Positions 1 to 7,642 of a stretch of 64,000 bases of DNA are shown one piece after another. How positions within the stretch are numbered: position 1 is the first letter of the stretch; every line of letters begins with the position of its first letter. Made by a program: the position numbers and the translations under genes. Source of the stretch: Rickettsiales bacterium UBA2645 (GTDB lineage Bacteria > Pseudomonadota > Alphaproteobacteria > Rickettsiales > UBA1997). Location: NCBI GenBank assembly GCA_002359655.1, contig DENL01000003.1, positions 7,659 to 71,658 on the forward strand. The letters run 5' to 3'. The notes beneath the pieces are model-generated. The model searched no databases. It worked only from the letters and a program-made list of their open reading frames with translations, and was not told where the DNA came from.

Positions 1-344
1 TTGTGTAATCTGTTATCAAATTGAGCAAGTGGCAACCAAGATCTATAAAATCCTAAATGACGATTTGGCATTTTGATTGTTGCCTGACCTTGATCAAAAA
101 AAGCCTGACACCATTTGATGGTTTGACGATTTATCTCTTCAATTTCTTTAGGTAAATTTTCTTGTTCAAAATAAGCTGAAGCTTTTTTTAAAGCTTCTTT
201 GAAAGGCAAATTTTCAAACCCTTGTAGAGGATTACAGGCAATCAGATTTTCTAGTGGCCAGAACGGAGCGATATTTTTCCAAGCAGATTTTGATAGCTCT
301 GTGATAACTTGATTTTGCTGTGCAATTTTAAGCGGATTTTCCAT
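1..344 (-). CDS. dabA: DabA, inorganic-carbon transporter subunit (DUF2309), N-terminal part
   Basis: Only the first 114 codons are in the window; the gene continues past base 1. The N-terminus carries the family signature WPLENLIACNPLQGFE (about residues 28-43), matching the WPL...FIAVNPLxGFE start of the DUF2309/UPF0753 family. DabA is the carbonic-anhydrase-like cytoplasmic partner of the membrane subunit DabB; together they drive energy-coupled CO2/bicarbonate accumulation. The zinc ligands lie in the missing part. The ATG at 344 follows AGGAGAG, and this ribosome site overlaps the TAG stop of dabB (352-354), so the two genes look translationally coupled. The identification rests on the N-terminal motif plus the dabB neighbour. 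Confidence 0.85.
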   Translation of the reverse strand, partial: MENPLKIAQQNQVITELSKSAWKNIAPFWPLENLIACNPLQGFENLPFKEALKKASAYFEQENLPKEIEEINRQTIKWCQAFFDQGQATIKMPNRHLGFYRSWLPLAQFDNRLH

Positions 345-351
345 ATCTCTC

Positions 352-1674
352 CTATAATTTATATTGATTACGATTAGCCGTAATAGTGCTTGAAGCTGGT
401 TGGCTGGCGTTTAGTGCTTTTACATAAAACTTTGTCATCAAGTGTGACATTTTTTGCTTGGGATTGTGAATAAAAAGCCGCCCCAACCACAATGAAATGA
501 AGATGAAAATCGCTAATAGATGAAAGGCATTGAGAGTTTGAGGATTATGGAGTTCAGATGTTGAAAATTGAGATTCGATTATGCGAATACTACCACCATA
601 TAAAATTCCTGCTACTGAGGTTAAGATAATTGCTATTGGTAAATTTATCACAGGCTTTTCTCTTAGGACGTTCAATGCTAAGTGAGTCGCGGCAATAAAT
701 GCAGCCGTAAACAGCACGCTGTTGCTATTAGCTAAGAGTAAATTTTTATTTGCGATCGCAGAAAAACTCAAAATCCCAAATATTCCACAAATTAAAGCTG
801 AGACAAAAGAGGCAAAACTTGGTGGATAACTAAGATCAAATTTCTTTTCTTGCGCCGCCGCACCAGAAGTTAGAAAGAGATAAGATTTAAAGCAGCCATG
901 CCAAAATAAGTGCGCTATTGCTGCAGGAAATAATCCAAGGCCACATTGCGCCAGCATAAATCCCATCTGTCCTATTGTTGAGCAAGCGAGCATGCTTTTA
1001 ACATTGCTTTGTATTAACTTCCAAAATGTTCCAACCAAAGCTGTCGTGATTCCGATGACAAAAATTAGAGTCAGAATTTTTGGCGAGTTAAAATAAAGTG
1101 GCGCAAAGCGTGCTAGTAAAATTCCACCACCATTTACAAGGCCAGCATGCATCAATGCTGATACTGGAGTTGGAGAATTAAGCGAGCTAGTCAACCAAGA
1201 ATTAAATGGATAGATTGCTGATTGCGTCATCGCTGCAAACAAGATTAACAACAAAGCGATTATTGGCTGTATTTGATCTTCATACTCAAAAGCTAGTATA
1301 GATTGAATTGAAGTCTGACCTGTTTGATGAGATAGCAAAACTAATCCAAGGCTCAAGAAGCAAAGTCCAATCAGAAAATTTTTTGCTGCTAATTTTCCAG
1401 ATGCAAAAGCCGATTTCCAATTTGATTTGTGAATCATCATCACGACCAAGATTGTATTACTTAAGGACCAAGAAGTCAGAAAAAGAAAGATGTTGTCAGA
1501 CGATACGGTTATTATTACCGATATAATAATTAGAGGAAGTGTGAAGAAAAAAAGATTATATCTAGAATCACCTTTTAGATATTGTTTTGCAAAAAGTGCT
1601 ACAACCAATCCAATAAAAATGATTAGAAATATTATAACTTTTGCCAAACCATCGATGTAAAAAAGAGAGCTCAT
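352..1674 (-). CDS. dabB: DabB, NuoL-like membrane subunit of the DAB inorganic-carbon transporter
   Basis: A 440-residue, very hydrophobic protein with about a dozen membrane segments. The proton-antiporter core motif PTPVSALMHAGLVNGGG (about residues 168-184) is that of NuoL/MrpA-type proton-conducting subunits. It is shorter than NuoL (about 610) and there are no other complex I or Mrp genes around it; instead dabA follows 7 bases downstream. This is the DabB arrangement, in which cation flux through the membrane subunit powers CO2 hydration by DabA. Transcribed away from the LysR regulator at 1790, with a 115-bp shared upstream region. An orphan NuoL paralogue is the alternative, made unlikely by dabA. 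Confidence 0.85.
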   Translation of the reverse strand: MSSLFYIDGLAKVIIFLIIFIGLVVALFAKQYLKGDSRYNLFFFTLPLIIISVIITVSSDNIFLFLTSWSLSNTILVVMMIHKSNWKSAFASGKLAAKNFLIGLCFLSLGLVLLSHQTGQTSIQSILAFEYEDQIQPIIALLLILFAAMTQSAIYPFNSWLTSSLNSPTPVSALMHAGLVNGGGILLARFAPLYFNSPKILTLIFVIGITTALVGTFWKLIQSNVKSMLACSTIGQMGFMLAQCGLGLFPAAIAHLFWHGCFKSYLFLTSGAAAQEKKFDLSYPPSFASFVSALICGIFGILSFSAIANKNLLLANSNSVLFTAAFIAATHLALNVLREKPVINLPIAIILTSVAGILYGGSIRIIESQFSTSELHNPQTLNAFHLLAIFIFISLWLGRLFIHNPKQKMSHLMTKFYVKALNASQPASSTITANRNQYKL

Positions 1675-1789
1675 ACTTTACTTAGCAAATTTAATTATTA
1701 GAAAATTTTATATTGACTGTTAATCACATAAGTTTTTCTCGCTATAAAAGTAAAACTCATAATTCTTATAACTAATATTAAAAAATCTT

Positions 1790-2629
1790 ATGGCTATCGA
1801 CACTATATCTGCACAATGTTTTATTGCAGTTGCCGACACTGGAAGTTTTACGAAAGCGGCAAGTCGCGTTGGCAGAACTCAATCAGCGGTTAGTCAACAA
1901 ATTGCTAAATTGGAAAACTTTGTTGGAAAGCAGCTTTTTGTGAGAGGAAAAATATTTTCCTTAACCAATGAAGGTGAGATTTTTTTAGGATATATAAGGC
2001 AGATATTTGCTCTGCACCGTGAAGCAATAGATTGCTTTAAAGAGCCTGAGCTGAAAGGAGAAGTTAGATTTGGTGTGCCAGAAGATTTTGCCAGCGTGTT
2101 TCTTTACGATGTTTTACGAGAATTTTCTCAAATACATCCTAAAATTTTGCTTAATATAGAATGTGATCTGACTCTTAATTTATACGAAAAGTTTAAGCAT
2201 AAAGAGTTTGATCTGGTGGTTGTTAAAATGAAACCACCACACAAATTTAAAAATGAGTTAGAATTGCTTTCAGAAAAACTTGAATGGGCAGGAGATTCCA
2301 GATTAGTAAAAAAAGGTGAGGCAATTCCTTTAATTCTTTCACCAAAACCTTGCCTTTACCGTGAAAAAGCAATAGCTGCTCTTGATAAAAAAAGAATTAA
2401 ATGGCGTTTAGCTTTTTCCAGCAACAGCTATGCGGGTAAAATAGCAGCCCTGCGAGCTGGGCTTGGAATTACAGTTTTTCCACACACAATTATTCCGTCA
2501 GAAATTAAAATCATTAGATCTCCTATTCTGCCAGAACTAAAAGATAGCCATTTTTCTTTACTTAAACATAAAAATGACAAAGCGGCAGTAAATTCGTTTG
2601 AAGAGTTCGTCATAAAGAATCTAAAATAA
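1790..2629 (+). CDS. LysR-family transcriptional regulator, probable regulator of dabBA
   Basis: 279 residues with the normal LysR layout: an N-terminal winged helix-turn-helix (about residues 3-62, containing FTKAASRVGRTQSAVSQQI) and a substrate-binding-like effector domain (about 85-279). It is divergently transcribed from dabB with 115 bp between the starts, the typical position for a LysR regulator of the adjacent operon. DAB operons in other bacteria are often paired with CbbR-like LysR proteins, so control by a carbon-status metabolite is a fair inference, but the effector cannot be read from the sequence. The ATG at 1790 begins directly at the conserved HTH, so the start is well supported. 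A 116-nt repeat with a strong terminator follows the stop codon. Confidence 0.85.
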   Translation: MAIDTISAQCFIAVADTGSFTKAASRVGRTQSAVSQQIAKLENFVGKQLFVRGKIFSLTNEGEIFLGYIRQIFALHREAIDCFKEPELKGEVRFGVPEDFASVFLYDVLREFSQIHPKILLNIECDLTLNLYEKFKHKEFDLVVVKMKPPHKFKNELELLSEKLEWAGDSRLVKKGEAIPLILSPKPCLYREKAIAALDKKRIKWRLAFSSNSYAGKIAALRAGLGITVFPHTIIPSEIKIIRSPILPELKDSHFSLLKHKNDKAAVNSFEEFVIKNLK

Positions 2630-2632
2630 AAA

Positions 2633-2748
2633 CTGATTTTTTGTAATTTTTTAGTGTAATTTGCCTATAGGCTTGGCGCCTTGATTTTAAAGGGTTGAAG
2701 ATAGTTTCTCTGAATTTTGAACACGTGTTCAAAATTCAGTTTTTTTGT
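2633..2748 (+). ncRNA. Duplicated 116-nt element, copy A: candidate small RNA
   Basis: This 116-nt block recurs at 37934-38049 in the same orientation with six substitutions and no gaps. Conserved parts include GTGTAATTTGCCTATAGGC (a GCCTATAGGC palindrome), TTGGCGC, TAAAGGGTTGA and, at the 3' end, a perfect 30-nt hairpin followed by seven Ts. Outside the block the two sites share no clear similarity. Both lie in gaps downstream of unrelated + strand genes (lysR here, ispE there). Conservation of the whole 116 nt, not only the hairpin, argues for a small RNA or a mobile terminator-bearing element. No known RNA family was recognised and no coding frame of note is present. Confidence 0.5.
2710..2746 (+). 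terminator. Intrinsic terminator at the end of repeat copy A
   Basis: A perfect 15-bp dyad, CTGAATTTTGAACAC and its complement GTGTTCAAAATTCAG (2710-2739), is followed by seven Ts (2740-2746). In the + direction it would end lysR transcripts and the candidate small RNA. In the minus direction no T-run follows the stem. Confidence 0.85.
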
Positions 2749-2801
2749 CATTAAATTTGCAATTTAAATCGTTCTTATCCAGCAACTTACGCGTAAAAAA
2801 C

Positions 2802-3875
2802 TTAGCCAAATATGTGCTTCATTTTTTCTTCTAAGGCTAGAAAAGAAAATTTTGTTTTCAGGCGAGAAAAAGAATTTTCAACCAAAGCATCAAGCAATTG
2901 TGGATTTTCTGATATTTCAAGGACAACTTCAGCAATCCTTTGATCAAGGCTTTCTACAGGTTTTAAGGCAATAATTATTCCGTCAACTTTATCGCGTAAA
3001 ATTTCTTTCGATCCGTCAGTATCGGTGGCAATTATTGGTTTGCGATATTTTATGGCCTCAAGCAAAACAAGGCCAAAAGTTTCGTTATCAGAAGCGCTGC
3101 AAAATATGTCGATTGACTGAAAAAATTCTTTTTTATTTTTAACCCAGCCACAAAATTCGATTTGTTTTTCCAGATTTAATTTTTGGGTCAAGATCCGCAA
3201 ATCTTTTTCGAAAGGCCCAGAGCCAGCAATCCTTAGAATAAATTTTTGTTTCGGATTTTTATTCGTTGCTATTTTTTGCAACTTCTCGATCGCTTTAATT
3301 AGATGATCAAAACCTTTTTTATCGTCAATTCTGGCCATGGCGCCAAGTGTGATCACGGCTTGTTTTTGTAAATTTACTCTTGGCGCAACTGTGATCGCAT
3401 CATTCAAATCAACAGCATTTGGAATGACAAAGCTGCTGTCTTCTTTTTGACCAAGATCAATAGTGCGATGAAAAATTTCACGATTAACCGAGAAAATTAA
3501 ATCAGCACCAATTGAGCGCTTAACATTCATGCTGTGATTGACCGCGATGAGAAAAATTTTGTGATTGGGAAATTTTTTAATCGCTTTTTTTGCCAGAACC
3601 ACCGATCTGCCAACATGCGCTATTACTGACATTGGGCTGAAATCTTGCAGAATTTTTTTTAGCTCTTTGATGGCAAAAATGTCGTAATCACCAAAGCGAT
3701 TTGAGATTTTTTTAACTTCGATTCCAAGAAAGGAGATTTGATCGGCATAAGGCGCATCTTCTTTGACGATTGCCAGAACTTCGTGGCCTAAATTTTTTAA
3801 AACAACAAGGTAATCGACAAAAACTTGCTCAGCACCACCATTTTGCGAAGTAAGAATGATGTTGAGGATTTTCAT
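2802..3875 (-). CDS. Glycosyltransferase family 4 (GT-B fold)
   Basis: 357 residues. The N-terminal half starts MKILNIILTSQNGGAEQVFV, the glycine-rich acceptor-side loop of GT4 enzymes; the C-terminal half has the donor-binding motif DNETFGLVLLEAI (about residues 263-275) with the two glutamates of the EX7E signature. It should transfer a sugar from a nucleotide donor to a cell-envelope glycan or lipid at the inner membrane's cytoplasmic face. It lies 4 bases downstream of another glycosyltransferase (3880-4635), so the two probably form an LPS-core or capsule operon. The exact sugar cannot be told. Confidence 0.8.
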   Translation of the reverse strand: MKILNIILTSQNGGAEQVFVDYLVVLKNLGHEVLAIVKEDAPYADQISFLGIEVKKISNRFGDYDIFAIKELKKILQDFSPMSVIAHVGRSVVLAKKAIKKFPNHKIFLIAVNHSMNVKRSIGADLIFSVNREIFHRTIDLGQKEDSSFVIPNAVDLNDAITVAPRVNLQKQAVITLGAMARIDDKKGFDHLIKAIEKLQKIATNKNPKQKFILRIAGSGPFEKDLRILTQKLNLEKQIEFCGWVKNKKEFFQSIDIFCSASDNETFGLVLLEAIKYRKPIIATDTDGSKEILRDKVDGIIIALKPVESLDQRIAEVVLEISENPQLLDALVENSFSRLKTKFSFLALEEKMKHIFG

Positions 3876-3879
3876 TATT

Positions 3880-4635
3880 TTATTTTTTTATTTCATCAGA
3901 CTTAAGGTCAGAAACTACAGGATAAAGACCACCAAGCACCGCAATCAAAAAACCTAAAGCGCCTTCTTTGTAACCTCTTTTAAAGAAGAAAGATTTTACG
4001 AATCTAAATTTAAAAGAAATTATTGCTTTTAGTAAGTTAGTTGAAGATTTTTTATTTCTAGCGAGATCATTAGCGCGCCATCTAGTGTAGCGATTAAAGC
4101 GGTTGAGTAAATCAGTGATGTCATCATCAACCAAATGAATTATCGGATTTTGTAAATATTTTATTTCACAATTAAGATCGGCTGTCGGATGAATTTCTTT
4201 ATCTTCGTGATATTTCTTTGATCCTAAATAATGAATAGTTTGACGAGCTTTAACGCCGAGAGTGCGAGGCCAGCCATATTCTACGTGGCGATCTCCAATG
4301 TAGTTAGCAATTGGCACAATAAAAGCGCAGGGCTTGCTGTCTTTTGTCGCTTGCATAATTTCTGCAGCTAATTCTGGAGAAATTCTTTCATCGGCATCTA
4401 TTTCTAAAATCCAATCAGATGTTGCAGCTTTATTAGCAACGTTGCGGCGCGCGCCTTCAAGATTCCACGAACCTTCTATTATTTTGTCGGTAAATTGTTG
4501 TACGATTTCTTTTGTTGAATCGGTGCATTTATCAAGCACAACTACGATCTCATCAACAAAGGAAAGACTCTTCAGGCAATCTTTAATTTTCTTTTCTTCA
4601 TTATGCGCAACAACTACAGCAGAAATTTTATTCAT
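3880..4635 (-). CDS. Glycosyltransferase family 2, WaaE/KdtX-like (LPS core)
   Basis: 251 residues. It opens with ISAVVVAHNEEKKIKDCLKS and has LDKCTDSTKEI and DWILEIDADERIS, the GT-A nucleotide-binding and DXD motifs in the form typical of WaaE/KdtX-type LPS-core beta-glucosyltransferases. The C-terminal third contains basic amphipathic segments (FKFRFVKSFFFKRGYKEG) suited to membrane association. First gene of a two-gene minus-strand unit with the GT4 enzyme; divergent from the sod gene with 95 bp between starts. The acceptor is inferred only from family resemblance. Confidence 0.75.
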   Translation of the reverse strand: MNKISAVVVAHNEEKKIKDCLKSLSFVDEIVVVLDKCTDSTKEIVQQFTDKIIEGSWNLEGARRNVANKAATSDWILEIDADERISPELAAEIMQATKDSKPCAFIVPIANYIGDRHVEYGWPRTLGVKARQTIHYLGSKKYHEDKEIHPTADLNCEIKYLQNPIIHLVDDDITDLLNRFNRYTRWRANDLARNKKSSTNLLKAIISFKFRFVKSFFFKRGYKEGALGFLIAVLGGLYPVVSDLKSDEIKK

Positions 4636-4694
4636 GGATATTTGTTAATTTAATTTAGTGATGAATTGGTCTGGACAGTTATTGGTTTTCAGAA

Positions 4695-4723
4695 TTGACT
4701 TGCTATCTTGCGAAAGATAGATT
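4695..4723 (+). promoter_or_regulatory. Candidate sod promoter with an operator-like dyad
   Basis: TTGACT (4695-4700) and TAGATT (4718-4723) are separated by 17 bp, a good sigma-70 spacing. Between and overlapping them is the dyad CTATCTT-GCGA-AAGATAG (4703-4720), placed where a repressor would block polymerase. The same dyad followed by A and seven Ts also resembles a small terminator hairpin, but no + strand gene lies upstream to terminate. If the promoter is right, transcription starts near 4730, almost on the ATG at 4731. Confidence 0.4.
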
Positions 4724-4730
4724 TTTTTCC

Positions 4731-5471
4731 ATGCAATTGTCAAAAAGAAAATTCATCAAAACTGCTTTACTATCATCAGCTCTATTTTTTAGCGCCTGTA
4801 GAACTAGTTTCTCAAGCTTAAGAAAAAACGAGGGCGGTTCTCTATTACCCAAAACTAACAATAAAAGAGGTTCATCTATGCCATTTGAATTACCAAAACT
4901 ACCTTATGAAAGAAACTCCTTAGCACCTCACATCTCTGAGAACACTATAAATTTCCACTACGGTAAACATCACCAAGCTTACGTAACCAATCTTAATAAC
5001 CTTGTAAACGGCACTGATTTAGCCAACAAATCTTTGGAAGAAATCATCAAAATTTCTCACTCTGATAAAAGCAAAGCTGGCATATTCAACAATGCAGCAC
5101 AAGTTTGGAATCATACTTTTTATTGGCACTCAATGAAACCAAATGGTGGCGGTAAACCATCAAAAGAAGTTTTAGCAAGAATTGAAGCTGACTTTGGTTC
5201 TTACGAAAATTTTGTTACCGAATTTAAAAACGCTGGTGCAACTCAGTTTGGTTCGGGTTGGGCTTGGTTGGTTCTTGAAAATGGTAAATTAAAAGTTACT
5301 AAAACTGGCAATGCCGAAACCCCAATCACAACTTCAGCAAAACCTTTGATGACAATGGATGTTTGGGAACATGCTTATTACTTAGACTTTCAAAACGCCC
5401 GTCCAACTTACATCGATACCTTCTTGAATCACTTGGTTAATTGGGATTTTGTTGCTCAAAATTTAAAATAA
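4731..5471 (+). CDS. sodB: Iron superoxide dismutase with a lipoprotein-like N-terminal signal
   Basis: From residue 50 on this is a full-length Fe-type superoxide dismutase: YGKHHQAY, FNNAAQVWNHTFYWHSM (the Gln is the iron-type residue), FGSGWAWLV and DVWEHAYY supply the metal ligands. Upstream lies a 49-residue extension starting MQLSKRKFIKTALL and reaching a lipobox FFSAC (Cys 23), which would make a membrane-anchored periplasmic enzyme. The twin-arginine-like pattern is imperfect (KR). A canonical cytoplasmic start also exists at 4878 (MPFELPKLPYE) with AGAGG seven bases upstream, so two products are possible. I prefer 4731 because a random extension would rarely form a complete signal peptide. 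First gene of sod-hisB-nagZ-rnd. Confidence 0.85.
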   Translation: MQLSKRKFIKTALLSSALFFSACRTSFSSLRKNEGGSLLPKTNNKRGSSMPFELPKLPYERNSLAPHISENTINFHYGKHHQAYVTNLNNLVNGTDLANKSLEEIIKISHSDKSKAGIFNNAAQVWNHTFYWHSMKPNGGGKPSKEVLARIEADFGSYENFVTEFKNAGATQFGSGWAWLVLENGKLKVTKTGNAETPITTSAKPLMTMDVWEHAYYLDFQNARPTYIDTFLNHLVNWDFVAQNLK

Positions 5472-5480
5472 TTTGCCCTA

Positions 5481-6068
5481 ATGCGTACAGCTACAATAAA
5501 ACGCGACACCAAAGAAACTAAAATCAAAGTCGAAGTTAATCTTGATGGAACTGGTAAATATAAGGTTGAAACTGGCATTGGTTTTCTAAATCACATGATC
5601 GAACAACTTTCTCACCACAGTTTGATTGATATTCATTTAGAAGTTAAAGGCGATCTACACATCGATTTTCATCACACCACTGAAGACTCTGCCTTGGCAG
5701 TTGGTGAAGCCATCAAACAAGCTTTGGGTGATAAAAAAGGTATCACGCGTTTTGGTCATTCTTACGTTCCAATGGACGAAACACTAAGTCGCGCCGTAAT
5801 TGATTTATCTGGTCGCGCTTATCCAATTTTTAATTGCGAATTTAAACGCGATAAAATTGGCGAAATGGACTGTGAACTTTTCCGCGAATGGTTCCACGCT
5901 TTTGCCCAAAGCTGTGGATGCAATCTGCATATTGAAAATCTCTACGGTGTTAATAATCACCATATTGTCGAATCTTGCTTCAAAGCTTTGGCAAGAGCGC
6001 TTCGCGAAGCAATAACAATTGATGAAAGAAAAAAAGATGCCATCAATTCTACAAAAGGTGTTTTATAA
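5481..6068 (+). CDS. hisB: Imidazoleglycerol-phosphate dehydratase
   Basis: 195 residues, the usual length of the monofunctional enzyme. Diagnostic motifs are GIGFLNHMIEQLSHH, HIDFHHTTEDSALAVGEA and the C-terminal NNHHIVESCFKALARALREA, which provide the histidines and glutamates of the di-manganese site. It dehydrates imidazole glycerol phosphate in histidine biosynthesis. No other his gene lies in the window; neighbours are sod (9 bp upstream) and nagZ (3 bp downstream), so the pathway, if complete, is scattered. Classical Rickettsia lack it, which argues for a less auxotrophic organism. Confidence 0.95.
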   Translation: MRTATIKRDTKETKIKVEVNLDGTGKYKVETGIGFLNHMIEQLSHHSLIDIHLEVKGDLHIDFHHTTEDSALAVGEAIKQALGDKKGITRFGHSYVPMDETLSRAVIDLSGRAYPIFNCEFKRDKIGEMDCELFREWFHAFAQSCGCNLHIENLYGVNNHHIVESCFKALARALREAITIDERKKDAINSTKGVL

Positions 6069-6071
6069 ATA

Positions 6072-7031
6072 ATGTCTCTTTTAAAAAAAATCGCGCAGAA
6101 TACAAAAGCTCGTAAACCAGTAATTTACGGAGTTTCTAGCACTGTTTTAACTGACGAAGAAAAATATTTCTTTTCTAAAAATGGTGCGCTGGGATTTATT
6201 ATTTTTGGTCGCAACATTGAAAATAAATCACAGTTAAAAAAATTAACCGACTCGCTTCGCGAAATTATGGAAGGCGAAGTTTTAATTTTGATCGATCAAG
6301 AAGGCGGTCGTGTTGCTCGCCTGAAAGAGCCGCATTGGAAAAAATACCCAGCAGGACAATATTTTGCTGATCTTTATCAAACAAACAAAGATCAAGCTGG
6401 CGAAGAGTTATTTAAAAATTTCCAAGAGATTGGTCGTGATTTAACAGAAATGGGAATCAATGTTGATTGCGCTCCAGTTCTGGATATTTTAACCGATAAA
6501 ACTCATCGAGTTATTGGTGATCGCGCCTACGGCAAAGACGCTAAACAAGTTGCTGATTTAGGAAAAAAAGTTTGTGAAGGTTTGTTGTCACAAAATGTTT
6601 ATCCAGTTATCAAACATATTCCGGGACACGGCCTTGGAACTTCTGACAGCCACTTAGAATTACCAATTGTTGACGCTTCTTTGGAAGAATTAAGAGCCAG
6701 CGACTTCTTGCCTTTTCAAGAATTACGCCAACAAAAATTCGCCATGACTGCTCATATTTTATTTAGCGCTATCGACAAAGATAATTGTGCCACGGTTTCT
6801 AAAAATGCTGTAAGAATAATCCGCGATGAAATCGGCTTTAAAAATATTTTGATGAGTGACGATGTTTCAATGAAGGCCTTAAAAGGCACTTTCTTTGAAA
6901 AATCACAAGCCATCTTAGAAGCCGGTTGCGACATTGTTTTGCATTGCAACGGCAAGATGGAAGAAATGGCAGAAATCAATTCTGCTTTACCAAATTTAAG
7001 CGACGATTTTCGTAATAAATTTATAAAATAA
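6072..7031 (+). CDS. nagZ: Beta-N-acetylhexosaminidase (GH3), peptidoglycan recycling
   Basis: 319 residues, typical for NagZ. Visible are DQEGGRVARLKEP, the signature KHIPGHGLGTSDSHLELP with the catalytic His of the acid/base loop, and SDDVSMKAL with the nucleophilic Asp. It removes GlcNAc from cytoplasmic GlcNAc-anhydroMurNAc-peptides during wall recycling. The stop overlaps the start of the next gene (TAATG at 7031), so the exonuclease gene is translationally coupled. An active wall-recycling enzyme implies that the organism makes peptidoglycan, consistent with mltG further on. Confidence 0.93.
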   Translation: MSLLKKIAQNTKARKPVIYGVSSTVLTDEEKYFFSKNGALGFIIFGRNIENKSQLKKLTDSLREIMEGEVLILIDQEGGRVARLKEPHWKKYPAGQYFADLYQTNKDQAGEELFKNFQEIGRDLTEMGINVDCAPVLDILTDKTHRVIGDRAYGKDAKQVADLGKKVCEGLLSQNVYPVIKHIPGHGLGTSDSHLELPIVDASLEELRASDFLPFQELRQQKFAMTAHILFSAIDKDNCATVSKNAVRIIRDEIGFKNILMSDDVSMKALKGTFFEKSQAILEAGCDIVLHCNGKMEEMAEINSALPNLSDDFRNKFIK

Positions 7032-7642
7032 TGACGAACTACTTACATAAAAACGATCTGCCCTCAGACATTGAAATAGGAAATGTGGTAGCAATTGATT
7101 CTGAAACTATGGGTCTGAATATTTTTCGTGATCGTCTGTGCTTAGTGCAAATTTCTTCTGGTGACGGTAATGCTCATTTAGTAAATTTTGCACAAGGAAA
7201 TTACAACGCACCAAATCTGCGCAAAATTTTAGCCAACGATAAAATCCAAAAAATATTTCACTTTGCCCGCTTTGATTTAGCGGCTTTGCAATTTTATTTA
7301 AAAGTGGAAGTGAAGAATATTTATTGCACAAAAATCGCTTCAAAACTTGTACGCACTTACACTGATTCACATGGCCTTAAAGCTCTTTGTGAAGAGTTGC
7401 TAAGCGTTGAGCTTTCTAAAAAACAACAAACTTCTGATTGGGGAAATTCGCAAATCAGTGATAAACAGATTGATTATGCCGCTTCTGACGTTTTGCATTT
7501 GCACAAATTGAAAGCAAAACTTGATGAAATGCTAATCAGAGAAGACCGTATGAATATTTTTCAGGCTTGTTTAGAATTTCTGCCAGCTCGCGTCAAACTT
7601 GATTTGCAAGGCTTTGGCTCTGCTGATATTTTTGCTCACTAG
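7031..7642 (+). CDS. Ribonuclease D-like DEDDy 3'-5' exonuclease
   Basis: 203 residues: the exonuclease domain alone, without the HRDC domains of full RNase D (about 375 aa). Catalytic residues of the DEDDy family are visible: D and E in VVAIDSETMG (about 20-29), D in FHFARFDLAAL, and Y and D in IDYAASDVLHL near residue 150. Short RNase D proteins of this kind are common in alphaproteobacteria and are expected to trim tRNA or other RNA 3' ends. Coupled to nagZ by a one-base overlap. Its last codons overlap the end of the convergent cydB gene by 4 bases, leaving no room for a separate terminator. Confidence 0.88.
   Translation: MTNYLHKNDLPSDIEIGNVVAIDSETMGLNIFRDRLCLVQISSGDGNAHLVNFAQGNYNAPNLRKILANDKIQKIFHFARFDLAALQFYLKVEVKNIYCTKIASKLVRTYTDSHGLKALCEELLSVELSKKQQTSDWGNSQISDKQIDYAASDVLHLHKLKAKLDEMLIREDRMNIFQACLEFLPARVKLDLQGFGSADIFAH

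Noticed and set aside
4695..4731. TTG start for the superoxide dismutase gene, 12 codons upstream of the ATG
   Set aside because: It falls within the likely promoter and dyad and adds residues before a signal peptide that already starts properly at 4731.
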